A stretch of 64,000 nt of DNA from Mycobacterium intracellulare ATCC 13950 (GTDB taxonomy: Bacteria > Actinomycetota > Actinomycetes > Mycobacteriales > Mycobacteriaceae): positions 4,464,001 through 4,528,000 of the forward strand of contig NC_016946.1 of the NCBI RefSeq assembly GCF_000277125.1, given 5' to 3'. The notes under the pieces were generated by a model that worked only from the letters and a program-made list of their open reading frames with translations, made no database searches and was not told where the DNA came from. Shown piece by piece: positions 30,030-39,876 of the stretch. The position numbers and the translations under genes were made by a program. Numbering within the stretch: position 1 is the stretch's first letter; each line of letters starts with the position of its first letter.

Positions 30030-30150
30030 TGATCCCCCCACCCTGCGAAATCCGTCTGGGCCCACGGTAGGCCGCCGAACGGCCCCGCCGGAGCGCTTAT
30101 CCACAGGTCGCAGGAGTTTCGCCCCGGCCGAAATTGGGTAAAATTGCCCG

Positions 30151-31032
30151 GTGAAAACTCACCGTGCAGCTCGCCTCGTCGGCCTGGGCGCTTCGGCCCT
30201 GGTGACCGCCGCCGGCCTCCTCGCCGCACCGGCTGCGACGCCGGTCGCCTCCGCCGATGACTGCCCGGACGTCGAGGTCATCTTCGCCCGCGGCACCAAC
30301 GAGCCCCCCGGCCTGGGCCGGGTTGGCGATGCCTTCGTGGACTCGCTGCGTCAGCAGACGGGCGGGCTGAACATCCTGCCCTACGGCGTGAACTACGCCG
30401 CCAGCAAGCTGCAGCTGCACGGCGGTGACGGCGCCAACGACACCATCGACCGCGTGAAGAAAAGCGTGGAGAAGTGCCCGAGCACCAAGATCGTGCTGGG
30501 CGGCTACTCGCAGGGCGCCTCGGTGATGGACATCGTGGCCGGCGTGCCCATCGGCGGAATCAACTGGGGCAACTCGCTGCCGCCGCAGTACGCCGACAAC
30601 ATCGCGGCCGTCGCCACCTTCGGCGACGTGGCCGACCGCGCCGGCGGCACACTGCCCAGCCAGAGCAAGCTGCTGGGCTCCAAGGCCATCGACCTGTGCA
30701 ACCCCAACGACCCGATCTGCCACGCCGGCCCCGGCAACGAGTGGAGCGGGCACACCGAGGGCTACGTCCCCGTCTACACCACCCAGGCCGCGGCGTTCGT
30801 CGCGTCCAAGCTCGTCGGCACCGGCCAGTCGGTGCCCGGGTACGGTCCGTCGTTCCCCGGCGCCGGCCCGCAGGTCCCGGGCCAGCCCGGGTACGGCCAG
30901 CAGACGCCGGTGTACGGGCAGACCCCGCCCGGGTCGGGCCCCTCGATCCACGGCGGCACCGGCACCGCCCCGGCGCCCGCGCCGCTCGCGCCCGGGCCGG
31001 TCACGTCCGTACCGCAAGCACCTCTCGTCTAA
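30151..31032 (+). CDS. Secreted cutinase-like serine esterase with proline-rich tail
   Basis: 293 residues. Signal peptide (about 1-35, ending ASADD). Cutinase catalytic domain (about 36-225): [12 protein letters not shown], nucleophile [11 protein letters not shown], acid in the disulfide loop [10 protein letters not shown], His in [11 protein letters not shown]. The C-terminal about 65 residues are Pro/Gly/Gln-rich with PGYG and TPPGSGP repeats. Corresponds to the H37Rv Rv3451 position. Mycobacterial members cleave lipid esters; the substrate here is not known. Start is GTG 30151. Short AT-richer leader upstream. Confidence 0.92.
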   Translation: MKTHRAARLVGLGASALVTAAGLLAAPAATPVASADDCPDVEVIFARGTNEPPGLGRVGDAFVDSLRQQTGGLNILPYGVNYAASKLQLHGGDGANDTIDRVKKSVEKCPSTKIVLGGYSQGASVMDIVAGVPIGGINWGNSLPPQYADNIAAVATFGDVADRAGGTLPSQSKLLGSKAIDLCNPNDPICHAGPGNEWSGHTEGYVPVYTTQAAAFVASKLVGTGQSVPGYGPSFPGAGPQVPGQPGYGQQTPVYGQTPPGSGPSIHGGTGTAPAPAPLAPGPVTSVPQAPLV

Positions 31033-31074
31033 ATCGTTACCGGCGGGTTATCAACGCGCGCTTAACATCTCTGT

Positions 31075-31710
31075 GTGAGGCTTATCCCTTTAGGGCTGGG
31101 CGTCGGATTGCTCGCGGGGGCAGCGTTATTGGTTGCCCCGCAATTGGTTCCCCGTGCATCGGCGTCCTGCCCCGGCGTTGAAGTGGTGTTTGCCCGGGGA
31201 ACGGATGAGGCGCCCGGGATCGGGAAGGTGGGCGGGGCGTTCGTCAACTCGTTGCGCGAGCAGACCCGCAAAAGCGTTGGCGCATATGGCGTGAACTATC
31301 CCGCCGACAAGGACTTCCTGGCCGCCGCGGACGGCGCCAACGACGCGAGCAGCCACATCCAGCGCATGGCGGTGAACTGCCCCAACACCAAGCTGGTGCT
31401 GGGTGGCTACTCGCAGGGGGCCGCCGTCATCGACATCGTCACGGCCGCACCGGTGTCCGGCTTCGGGTTTCGCAGGCCGTTGCCGCCGGCGGCCGCCGAT
31501 CACGTCGCCGCCGTCGCTCTCTTCGGGAATCCGTCCGGCCGGGCGGGAAACCTGATGAGCGCGCTGAGCCCGAATTTCGAGGGCAAGACCATCGACCTCT
31601 GCAACCCGGGCGACCCGATCTGTTCGGGCGGCCTGCGGTGGGCGTCGCATTTGAGCTACGTGCCCGGATTGACCAACAAAGCCGCGAGTTTCGCCGCGGC
31701 GAGGGTCTAG
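31075..31710 (+). CDS. Secreted cutinase-like serine esterase
   Basis: 211 residues. Signal peptide (about 1-30, [23 protein letters not shown]), then [12 protein letters not shown], nucleophile [21 protein letters not shown], and the catalytic-His segment [11 protein letters not shown]. It is a clear paralogue of the upstream cutinase without its Pro-rich tail, at the Rv3452 position. It lies 42 bases downstream, probably a tandem duplication. GTG start at 31075. Its stop overlaps the 3' end of convergent truA by 4 bases. Confidence 0.91.
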   Translation: MRLIPLGLGVGLLAGAALLVAPQLVPRASASCPGVEVVFARGTDEAPGIGKVGGAFVNSLREQTRKSVGAYGVNYPADKDFLAAADGANDASSHIQRMAVNCPNTKLVLGGYSQGAAVIDIVTAAPVSGFGFRRPLPPAAADHVAAVALFGNPSGRAGNLMSALSPNFEGKTIDLCNPGDPICSGGLRWASHLSYVPGLTNKAASFAAARV

Positions 31711-32558
31711 CGCGAGCGCACGTCCCTGGTGATGAGGTTGCGCGCGGCCAGCTGGTCGTCGGGCGGGTAGTCGACGCCGACCAGTGTCAGCCCGTGCGCC
31801 GGGGCGGTCGCGTAGTCGCTGGATCGGGCTGTGGCGCTGAGCAGTTCACGGCACCAGGAGACGGGACGGCGGTGTTCGCCGACGGCCAGCAGCGCCCCGA
31901 CCAGGGAGCGCACCATCGACCAGCAGAACGCGTCGGCGCTGACCCGCGCGGTGATCAGGTCACCCTCGCGCGTCCACTCCAGCCGCTGCAGGTCGCGGAT
32001 GGTGGTGGCGTTCTCGCGGTGACGGCAGAACGCGGCGAAGTCGTGCAATCCCAACAGGTCCCGCGAGGCGCTGGCCATGGCCTCGACGTCCAGGGGGCGC
32101 GGCCAGGCGGTGACGTAGCGGACCTGCTGCGGATCCACACCCCACGGCGCCGTCGACAGCCGGTACACGTAGTGACGCCGCAGCGCCGAGAACCGGGCGT
32201 CGAAACCCGCAGGGGCGCGGACGATGTCGACGACCCGGACGTCGGTGGGCAGGAACCGGCCCAGCCGGCGCAGCAACGGCAGAAACTCCGCCTCACCGAC
32301 GTGCGGTGCACGCGAGTACGCGTTCGGCAGGGCCGCCGCGGGCACGTCGACATGGGCCACCTGCCCGGTGGCGTGGACTCCGGCATCGGTGCGTCCCGCC
32401 GCCCGCAGCCGCACGGGTGTGCGGAAGATGGTCGTCAGCGCCTCGTCGAGAACCCCGGCCACGGTACGCTGGCCGGTCTGAGTGGCCCAGCCTGCGAAAC
32501 CTGTTCCGTCGTAGGCGATATCGAGCCGCAGACGGACGTCCTCGCTAACTCTCGTCAG
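31707..32558 (-). CDS. truA: tRNA pseudouridine(38-40) synthase TruA
   Basis: The C-terminal 250 codons are clear: [19 protein letters not shown] with the catalytic Asp, [32 protein letters not shown]. The conserved N-terminal [17 protein letters not shown] is encoded just upstream of the first ATG/GTG/TTG of this frame (GTG 32462), so that GTG cannot be the true start. No ATG, GTG or TTG occurs in frame further upstream. The CTG at 32558, giving [18 protein letters not shown] and overlapping the rplQ stop, is my best guess. Start coordinate is weak. Confidence 0.85.
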   Translation of the reverse strand: MTRVSEDVRLRLDIAYDGTGFAGWATQTGQRTVAGVLDEALTTIFRTPVRLRAAGRTDAGVHATGQVAHVDVPAAALPNAYSRAPHVGEAEFLPLLRRLGRFLPTDVRVVDIVRAPAGFDARFSALRRHYVYRLSTAPWGVDPQQVRYVTAWPRPLDVEAMASASRDLLGLHDFAAFCRHRENATTIRDLQRLEWTREGDLITARVSADAFCWSMVRSLVGALLAVGEHRRPVSWCRELLSATARSSDYATAPAHGLTLVGVDYPPDDQLAARNLITRDVRSR

Positions 32559-33201
32559 CCTCGTCGTTCGCCTTCTCGGCGGCCTCGGCTTCGGCCCTCG
32601 CGGCCACGGCCTTGTCGGCCTTGTCTTCGGCTTCGGCCTGGGCCTTGGTCGGCTCGTCTGAGGCCTCGGAGGCCTGGGTCTCGGGCTTGGTCTCCGAGGC
32701 CTCGGCGGTGGCTTCCTCGGCCGTCGGGCCGACGGCTTCCTCAGGCTCGACGGCGGCCTGAGGCGCCGCCGCCGCCGCGACAGGAGCGTCAGACTTCTTG
32801 GACGCCTTCACCCGGCGGGCCCGATCGGCCTCGGAGGTGACCGTCTTCTCCCGCACCAGCTCGATCACGGCCATGGGCGCGTTGTCGCCCTTGCGCGGCT
32901 CGACCTTGATGATCCGGGTGTAGCCGCCGTTGCGGTCGGCGAAGAACGGCCCGATCTCCTCGAACAGGGTGTGCACGACGTCCTTGTCGCGGATCTTCTT
33001 CAGCACCTCCCGACGGTTGTGCAGCGCACCCTTTTTCGCGTGGGTGATCAGCTTTTCCGCATACGGCCGCAGCGCACGCGCCTTGGGCTCGGTCGTCTTG
33101 ATACGGCCGTGCTCGAACAGCGACGTCGCCAGGTTGGCCAGAAGGGCCTTCTGGTGCGATGACGACCCGCCGAGGCGAGGACCCTTGGTGGGCTTGGGCA
33201 T
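32545..33201 (-). CDS. rplQ: 50S ribosomal protein bL17 with long acidic tail
   Basis: 218 residues. The L17 core (about 1-118: [41 protein letters not shown] and [25 protein letters not shown]) is followed by about 90 residues rich in Ala, Glu, Lys and Ser, likely disordered. The tail is longer than in E. coli and than I recall for H37Rv (180 in total). Last ribosomal gene of the rpsM-rpsK-rpsD-rpoA-rplQ block. Confidence 0.96.
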   Translation of the reverse strand: MPKPTKGPRLGGSSSHQKALLANLATSLFEHGRIKTTEPKARALRPYAEKLITHAKKGALHNRREVLKKIRDKDVVHTLFEEIGPFFADRNGGYTRIIKVEPRKGDNAPMAVIELVREKTVTSEADRARRVKASKKSDAPVAAAAAPQAAVEPEEAVGPTAEEATAEASETKPETQASEASDEPTKAQAEAEDKADKAVAARAEAEAAEKANDEADES

Positions 33202-33318
33202 TGCGACTTCTCCTAATTGGGGCCGGTCCCCGTATCAGGTAGGACCGGGACGGACTTTCGCCAGTTGTGTCCGGTTCCTCAGCTGCCGCTGCACGGCCGC
33301 ATCGTCACCGGACGGCCT

Positions 33319-34392
<1,074 letters not shown>

Positions 34393-34438
34393 CTATTTGA
34401 TGCCGTTGGGTTTTCGGGCCGGCCGGCCCGAAAGTCAC

Positions 34439-35044
34439 TTACTTCGAGTAGAACTCGACGATGAGCTGCTCGGTGAGTGGGACGTCGATCTGTGCCCGCT
34501 CGGGCAGCTGGTGGACGAGGATGCGCTGACGCTCCCCCACGACCTGCAGCCAGCTCGGGATCGGCCGGTCGCCCGCCGTCTCCCGCGCGATCTGGAACGG
34601 CACGGTGTTCAGCGAGGAGTCCCGCACGTCGATGATGTCATACTGCGACACCCGGTAGCTGGGGACGTTGACGTGCACGCCGTTGACGCTGAAGTGTCCG
34701 TGGCTGACCAGCTGGCGTGCCATCCGGCGGGTGCGCGCCAGTCCGGCGCGGTAGACGACGTTGTCGAGCCGGCTTTCCAGGATCCGCAGCAGCTCTTCAC
34801 CCGTCTTGCCGGGCTGCCGCACGGCCTCTTCGTAGTAGCGGCGGAACTGCTTTTCCATCACGCCGTAGGTGAAGCGGGCCTTCTGCTTCTCCTGCAGCTG
34901 CAGCAGGTATTCGCTTTCCTTGATCCGCGCGCGGCCGTGCTGGCCGGGCGGGTAGGGGCGCTTCTCGAACGCCTGGTCGCCACCGACGAGGTCGGTGCGC
35001 AGCCGGCGCGACTTGCGGGTGACGGGTCCGGTGTAACGAGCCAT
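34439..35044 (-). CDS. rpsD: 30S ribosomal protein uS4
   Basis: 201 residues. MARYTGPVTRKSRRLRTDLVG, the S4 RNA-binding domain RLDNVVYRAGLARTRRMARQLVSHGHFSVNG and C-terminal VEFYSK. The N-terminal zinc-binding cysteines found in C+ S4 proteins are absent, so this is the zinc-free form. Confidence 0.98.
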   Translation of the reverse strand: MARYTGPVTRKSRRLRTDLVGGDQAFEKRPYPPGQHGRARIKESEYLLQLQEKQKARFTYGVMEKQFRRYYEEAVRQPGKTGEELLRILESRLDNVVYRAGLARTRRMARQLVSHGHFSVNGVHVNVPSYRVSQYDIIDVRDSSLNTVPFQIARETAGDRPIPSWLQVVGERQRILVHQLPERAQIDVPLTEQLIVEFYSK

Positions 35045-35053
35045 GAGTATCTC

Positions 35054-35470
35054 CTAGACCCTTCTGCGCTTCGGGGGGCGAACGCCGTTGTGCGGCTGGG
35101 GGGTGACGTCGGAGATCGCGCCGACCTCCAGTCCGGCGGCCTGCAGCGACCGGATCGCGGTCTCCCGGCCCGAGCCCGGTCCCTTGACGAACACGTCGAC
35201 CTTCTTGACGCCGTGCTCCTGCGCCTTGCGGGCCGCGTTCTCGGCGGCCAGCTGCGCGGCGAACGGCGTCGACTTCCGCGAGCCCTTGAACCCGACGTGA
35301 CCCGACGACGCCCAGGCGATGACGTTGCCCTGCGGGTCGGTGATCGTCACGATCGTGTTGTTGAACGTGCTCTTGATGTGGGCGGCGCCGTGCGGGACGT
35401 TCTTCTTTTCCCGGCGACGGGTCTTCTGCCCCTTCTTGGGGGCGGACGCTGCCTTCTTGGCTGGTGGCAT
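35054..35470 (-). CDS. rpsK: 30S ribosomal protein uS11
   Basis: 138 residues: [52 protein letters not shown] and C-terminal [12 protein letters not shown], all canonical. A lysine-rich N-terminal extension ([21 protein letters not shown]) precedes the core, as in other actinobacteria. Gaps of 6 to 9 bases to its neighbours place it in the operon. Confidence 0.98.
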   Translation of the reverse strand: MPPAKKAASAPKKGQKTRRREKKNVPHGAAHIKSTFNNTIVTITDPQGNVIAWASSGHVGFKGSRKSTPFAAQLAAENAARKAQEHGVKKVDVFVKGPGSGRETAIRSLQAAGLEVGAISDVTPQPHNGVRPPKRRRV

Positions 35471-35476
35471 GGGGGG

Positions 35477-35851
35477 TTACCTGGCCTTCTTCTTGCCGGC
35501 GATGGTGCGCTTGGGGCCCTTGCGGGTGCGCGCGTTGGTCTTGGTCCGCTGGCCGCGCACCGGCAGGCCGCGGCGGTGCCGCAGGCCCTGGTAGCAGCCG
35601 ATCTCGATCTTGCGGCGGATGTCGGCCTGGACCTCGCGGCGCAGGTCACCCTCCACCTTCAGGTTGGCTTCGATGTAGTCGCGCAGGTGGGTCAGCTGGT
35701 CGTCGGTGAGGTCCCTGGTGCGCAGGTTCTTGTCGATCCCGGTCGCTTCGAGAATCTCGTTCGAACGGGTCCGGCCGACGCCGAAGATGTACGTCAGCGC
35801 GATCTCCATCCGCTTGTCACGCGGCAGATCGACGCCTACTAGTCGAGCCAT
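35477..35851 (-). CDS. rpsM: 30S ribosomal protein uS13
   Basis: 124 residues: [85 protein letters not shown], all canonical. It is separated from rpmJ by 158 bases with no gene; a second promoter could lie there. Confidence 0.98.
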   Translation of the reverse strand: MARLVGVDLPRDKRMEIALTYIFGVGRTRSNEILEATGIDKNLRTRDLTDDQLTHLRDYIEANLKVEGDLRREVQADIRRKIEIGCYQGLRHRRGLPVRGQRTKTNARTRKGPKRTIAGKKKAR

Positions 35852-36009
35852 AGGTGGCGTTTCCTCTTTTTCTCGGCGGAGGTCTGATCCCAGCCCGTTC
35901 CCGATCTATCCGGGGCCCGGCCTCCGTCCGGGCGTGGATGAGCGACGTATTCGCTCAGTGGTGCTGGGAGGTCTGCATTCAGTTGTGTTGGTACCGCGGG
36001 GCGCCTGGC

Positions 36010-36123
36010 TCAGCCTTGGCGCTGCTTGTGGCGCGGATCGGAGCAGATCACCATGACCCGCCCGTGCCGACGGATCACCCTGCACTTGTCACAGATTGGC
36101 TTGACGCTCGGGTTCACCTTCAC
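36010..36123 (-). CDS. rpmJ: 50S ribosomal protein bL36 (zinc-ribbon form)
   Basis: 37-residue protein read directly from the minus strand: [19 protein letters not shown] then [18 protein letters not shown]. Cys11, Cys14, Cys27 and His32 form the zinc ribbon, so this is the C+ (zinc-dependent) version. GTG start at 36123, TGA at 36010-36012. It lies 51 bases downstream of infA. Confidence 0.96.
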
Positions 36124-36174
36124 GGCTGTTCGATCCTGTTCTGTGTCGTTCGTAGGTTGTTCTGATCGGGCTTG

Positions 36175-36396
36175 TTACTTGTACCGGTACACGATGCGGC
36201 CCCGGGACAGGTCGTAGGGAGACAACTCCACCACCACCCGGTCCTCGGGCAGGATGCGGATGTAGTGCTGCCGCATCTTGCCACTGATGTGGGCAAGCAC
36301 CTTGTGACCGTTCTCCAGCTCAATGCGGAACATCGCATTGGGCAGCGGCTCGACCACGCGGCCTTCGACCTCGATGGCGCCGTCTTTCTTGGCCAT
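36175..36396 (-). CDS. infA: Translation initiation factor IF-1
   Basis: 73-residue S1/OB-fold protein: [73 protein letters not shown] pattern, essentially invariant among actinobacteria (segments quoted are motifs [26 protein letters not shown] and GRIVYRYK). First gene of the infA-rpmJ-rpsM-rpsK-rpsD-rpoA-rplQ-truA run. Confidence 0.98.
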
Positions 36397-36649
36397 AACT
36401 AGTTAACAATCCTCATCGTTTAGTCTCGTTCGCGTCTGCGCCCAGATCGGCGCGACATGGCGCACCGACTTGTAACGTGAGCCGGTGACAGGAAATTCCT
36501 AGGACTGGACACACCGAAAGTCGGCGCGGATGCCGCACCGTCGTTCCACGATACCTGGTCATCGGCGTCCACCAAAATCGCTGTCGGCGGAAGGCGGGCC
36601 GCCCGCTCGACCTCCCACACGCCCGCTGACGAGCGCATACTTAACGCCG
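36397..36649. promoter_or_regulatory. Divergent promoter region infA / response-regulator flavoprotein
   Basis: 253 bases between infA (leftward) and the fused response regulator gene (rightward). It contains a short palindrome AGGAA-A-TTCCT at 36490-36500, about 94 bases upstream of infA. No gene seen. Promoter function follows from gene orientation. Confidence 0.5.
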
Positions 36650-38314
36650 ATGACCAACCCCTCAAGCCAGCGCAAGCCCGTCATGCTCACCGTCGACGAC
36701 GACCCCTCGGTTTCGCGGGCGGTCGCGCGCGACCTGCGTCGTCATTACGGCGAGGACCACCGGATCGTGCGCGCGGAGTCGGGGCCCGACGCGCTGGGCA
36801 CCCTCAAGGAGCTCAAACTGCGCGGCGAGACGGTCGCGCTGCTCATCGCCGACTACCGGATGCCGCAGATGAGCGGCATCGAGTTCCTCGAGCAGGCGAT
36901 GGACCTGTATCCGGCGGCGCGCCGCGTGCTGCTGACCGCCTACGCCGACACGCACGCCGCCATCGACGCGATCAACGTCGTCGACCTGGACCACTACCTG
37001 CTCAAGCCGTGGGACCCGCCCGAGGAGAAGTTCTACCCCGTCATCGACGGGTTGCTGGACGCCTGGCGGGCCGCCCCCGAGCACCCCGTCCCGCACACCA
37101 AGGTGATCGGCCACCGCTGGTCGGCGCGGTCCTGGCAGGTGCGCGACTTCCTGGCCCGCAACGGCCTCTACTACACCTGGTTCATGGCCGACGAGCCCGC
37201 CGGCGAGCGGCTGCTCAACGCGGCGGGCGAGGACGGACTGCGGCTGCCGGTGGTGGTCACCCAGCGCGGCGACACCCTCGTCGAACCCACGGACGCGCAG
37301 CTGGCCGAGACCCTGGGCCTGACCACCACGCCGTCGCAGGAGTTCTACGACCTGATCGTGGTCGGCGGCGGGCCCGCGGGCCTGGCCGCCGCGGTGTACG
37401 GCGCCTCCGAGGGCCTGCGCACGGTGCTCATCGAACACATCGCGACGGGCGGTCAGGCCGGGCAGAGCTCGCGCATCGAGAACTACCTGGGCTTCCCGGA
37501 CGGGGTTTCGGGCGGCCAGCTGGCCGACCGCGCCCGCCGCCAGGCCGAGAAGTTCGGCGCCGAATTGATCACCGCCCGCAAGGCGACCGCCCTCGAGGTG
37601 AACGGGTCCAAGCGCACCGTGCGCTTCGCCGACGGCGGCTCGATCGACGCGCACGCGGTCATCCTGGCCACCGGCGTCGCCTACCGCCAGCTGGACGCCG
37701 AAGGGTGCGCCGCCCTGACCGGCTGCGGCATCTACTACGGGGCGGCGGTCTCCATCGCCGCGGAGTGCGAAGACGAAGAGGTCTACGTGATCGGCGGGGC
37801 CAACTCGGCCGGGCAGGCCGCCATGTACCTGTCGCGCACGGCCAAATCGGTCAACATCGTGGTGCGCGCCCCCTCCCTGGAGGCGTCGATGTCCTACTAC
37901 CTGATCCAGCAGATCGAGGCCAACCCCAAAATCAACGTGCTGACCTGCACCGAGGTGCAGCGCGCCACCGGCGACGGCCACCTCGAGCAGCTGAGCCTGG
38001 TCAACAACCGGACCGGCGAGACCGAGGACGTCACCTGCGGCCGGATGTTCATCTTCATCGGGGCCGCCCCGCGCACCGACTGGCTGGACGGGGTGCTGGC
38101 CCGCGACGACCACGGCTTCATCCTCACCGGCCCGGACCTGCGCAACGTGTGCGGCTGGACGCTGGACCGCCCGCCGCATCAGCTCGAAACCAGCGTGCCG
38201 GGGGTCTTCGCCACCGGCGACGTCCGCTCGACGTCGGCCAAGCGGGTCGCGGCCGCCGTCGGTGAAGGGTCGATGGCCGTGATGCTGGTCCACCGCTACC
38301 TGGCCGAATCATGA
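36650..38314 (+). CDS. Response regulator fused to thioredoxin-reductase-like flavoprotein
   Basis: 554 residues. Receiver domain (about 8-125) with acidic DDD at 16-18, phosphoacceptor Asp68 in LLIADYRMP and Lys119 in LLKPWD. Middle segment (about 145-225) looks like a thioredoxin/glutaredoxin fold without CxxC. The C-terminal 320 residues are a thioredoxin-reductase-type oxidoreductase: FAD GGGPAG (239-244), GGQAGQSSRIENYLGFP, NAD(P) GGANSAGQAA, and TSVPGVFATGDVR. The place of the redox CATC reads GIYYGAAV, so no disulfide pair. ATG 36650 begins MTNPSSQRKPVMLTVDDD. The stop overlaps the kinase gene start (ATGA). Confidence 0.9.
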   Translation: MTNPSSQRKPVMLTVDDDPSVSRAVARDLRRHYGEDHRIVRAESGPDALGTLKELKLRGETVALLIADYRMPQMSGIEFLEQAMDLYPAARRVLLTAYADTHAAIDAINVVDLDHYLLKPWDPPEEKFYPVIDGLLDAWRAAPEHPVPHTKVIGHRWSARSWQVRDFLARNGLYYTWFMADEPAGERLLNAAGEDGLRLPVVVTQRGDTLVEPTDAQLAETLGLTTTPSQEFYDLIVVGGGPAGLAAAVYGASEGLRTVLIEHIATGGQAGQSSRIENYLGFPDGVSGGQLADRARRQAEKFGAELITARKATALEVNGSKRTVRFADGGSIDAHAVILATGVAYRQLDAEGCAALTGCGIYYGAAVSIAAECEDEEVYVIGGANSAGQAAMYLSRTAKSVNIVVRAPSLEASMSYYLIQQIEANPKINVLTCTEVQRATGDGHLEQLSLVNNRTGETEDVTCGRMFIFIGAAPRTDWLDGVLARDDHGFILTGPDLRNVCGWTLDRPPHQLETSVPGVFATGDVRSTSAKRVAAAVGEGSMAVMLVHRYLAES

Positions 38315-39837
38315 CCGGCGCCGAATCGATCAAGGTCCCCTGCGAGCCCGACGAGCTGCGCAGCCTGTTTTTGTTCGAGGCGCTCACCGACGAGCAGCTT
38401 GCGGTGCTGTGCGCGGCGGGCCACATCGAAACCTACGAACCGGGCCCGATCTGCGTCGAAGGCGAACCAGCGACCTGCTTCTACGTGCTGATCGAGGGCG
38501 AGCTGATGATGTCCAAGCTCTCCGGCGGCCAGGACATCGAGACCAACCGCACCTCGCAGCGCGGCGTGTACTGCGGGGCCTGGCGGGCGTTCACCGGCGG
38601 CAAGCAGAAGAGCTACGACGCCTCGGTGCACGTGACCCGGCCGTCGCGGTTCTTCGTGATGGACGCGCCGGTATTCGCCCAATTCATGCGCGACCAGTTC
38701 CCGATGGCCGTCCACCTGCTCGACGGCATCGCCGTCGGCACCGACCGGACCCGCCGCATCATCGACAACCGGGAGAAGCTGCTGGCGCTGGGCCGGCTGT
38801 CGGCCGGGCTGACCCACCAGCTCAACAACCCGGCCGCGGCGATCTCGCGGGCCGCGTCGGATCTGCGCGAACGGGTGGCCAGCATGCGGCACAAGCTGGC
38901 GATGCTCGCCGACGGCACCGTCTCCCCCGAGGCGCTCAGCGCCCTGGTCCGGCTGCAGGAGAGGGTCGCCGAGCAGGTCGCGAAGTCCGCCTCGCAGCAT
39001 CTGAGCGCGCTGGAGACCGCCGACCGCGAGGACGCCGTCGGCGACTGGCTGGAGGCCCACGGCATCGACGGCGGCTGGGACATCGCGCCGACGTTCGTCG
39101 AGGGCGGCATCGACACCGATTGGCTGGAGCGGATTTCCGCGGTCAGCGAGGAGCTCGCGTCGACATCGGCGGAGCAGGCGATCCGGTGGATCAACTACAC
39201 CATCGAGAGCGAACTGCTGATGAACCAGATCCTCGAAGCGAGCAAACGGATTTCGGCCCTGGTCGCCGACGCCAAACAGTATTCGCAGCTTGATCGCGCG
39301 CCGTTCCAGGTGACCAACGTGCACGAGCTGCTGCGCAGCACGCTGGTGATGTTCGCCGACCGGCTGACCAAGGACGGCGGCAAAAACTCGCACGCCATCG
39401 CCGTGGTCAAGGACTTCGACCAGTCGCTTCCCGAAATCCCTTGCTATCCAGGTGATCTCAATCAAGTGTGGACCAACATCATCGACAACGCGATCGCCGC
39501 GATGCGCGATACCGGCGGCACGCTGACCATCCGCACCTGCCGGGAAGGCGAGCACATGGTCCGCGTCGAGATCTGCGACACCGGCCCGGGCATACCCGAG
39601 GACGTGCGCGAGCACATCTTCGAGCCGTTCTTCACCACCAAGCCGTTCGGCGAGGGTACCGGCCTGGGCCTGGATCTGGCGTTCAACATCGTGGTCAAGA
39701 AGCATCGCGGGGACCTGCGGGTGGAATCGGCGCCCGGCGACACCCGATTCATCGTGCTGCTGCCACTGCAACCGCCCGCCGCCGACGTCGCCCCCGAACT
39801 CGACGGCCCGGAAGAAAACGTCACGACCCCGGAATAG
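38311..39837 (+). CDS. Sensor histidine kinase with N-terminal cyclic-nucleotide-binding-like domain
   Basis: 508 residues. The first about 145 residues form a cNMP-binding-like beta-roll (FEALTDEQLAVLCAAGHIETYEPGPICVEGEPATCFYVLIEGEL). HisKA follows with LSAGLTHQLNNPAAAI, phosphoacceptor His169, then a helical linker. The HATPase_c domain has N-box NQVWTNIIDNAIAAM, G1 DTGPGIPE, F-box EPFFTTKPFGEG, and G2 GTGLGLDLAF. No transmembrane segment, so cytosolic. Its ATG overlaps the upstream gene by 4 bases, so the two form a cognate pair. The ligand of the N-terminal domain is unknown. Confidence 0.9.
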   Translation: MTGAESIKVPCEPDELRSLFLFEALTDEQLAVLCAAGHIETYEPGPICVEGEPATCFYVLIEGELMMSKLSGGQDIETNRTSQRGVYCGAWRAFTGGKQKSYDASVHVTRPSRFFVMDAPVFAQFMRDQFPMAVHLLDGIAVGTDRTRRIIDNREKLLALGRLSAGLTHQLNNPAAAISRAASDLRERVASMRHKLAMLADGTVSPEALSALVRLQERVAEQVAKSASQHLSALETADREDAVGDWLEAHGIDGGWDIAPTFVEGGIDTDWLERISAVSEELASTSAEQAIRWINYTIESELLMNQILEASKRISALVADAKQYSQLDRAPFQVTNVHELLRSTLVMFADRLTKDGGKNSHAIAVVKDFDQSLPEIPCYPGDLNQVWTNIIDNAIAAMRDTGGTLTIRTCREGEHMVRVEICDTGPGIPEDVREHIFEPFFTTKPFGEGTGLGLDLAFNIVVKKHRGDLRVESAPGDTRFIVLLPLQPPAADVAPELDGPEENVTTPE

Positions 39838-39876
39838 GACTGGAATAGGGCCGCACCGCGCCCGGTTGGGAAGACC

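Noticed and set aside
30097..31017. A 306-codon minus-strand frame opposite the first cutinase gene
   Set aside because: Gly/Val-rich shadow; the cutinase strand has signal peptide and full catalytic triad.
36397..36649. Possible tRNA or small RNA in the infA upstream gap
   Set aside because: No cloverleaf arms, no CCA or T-loop consensus, and no convincing terminator.
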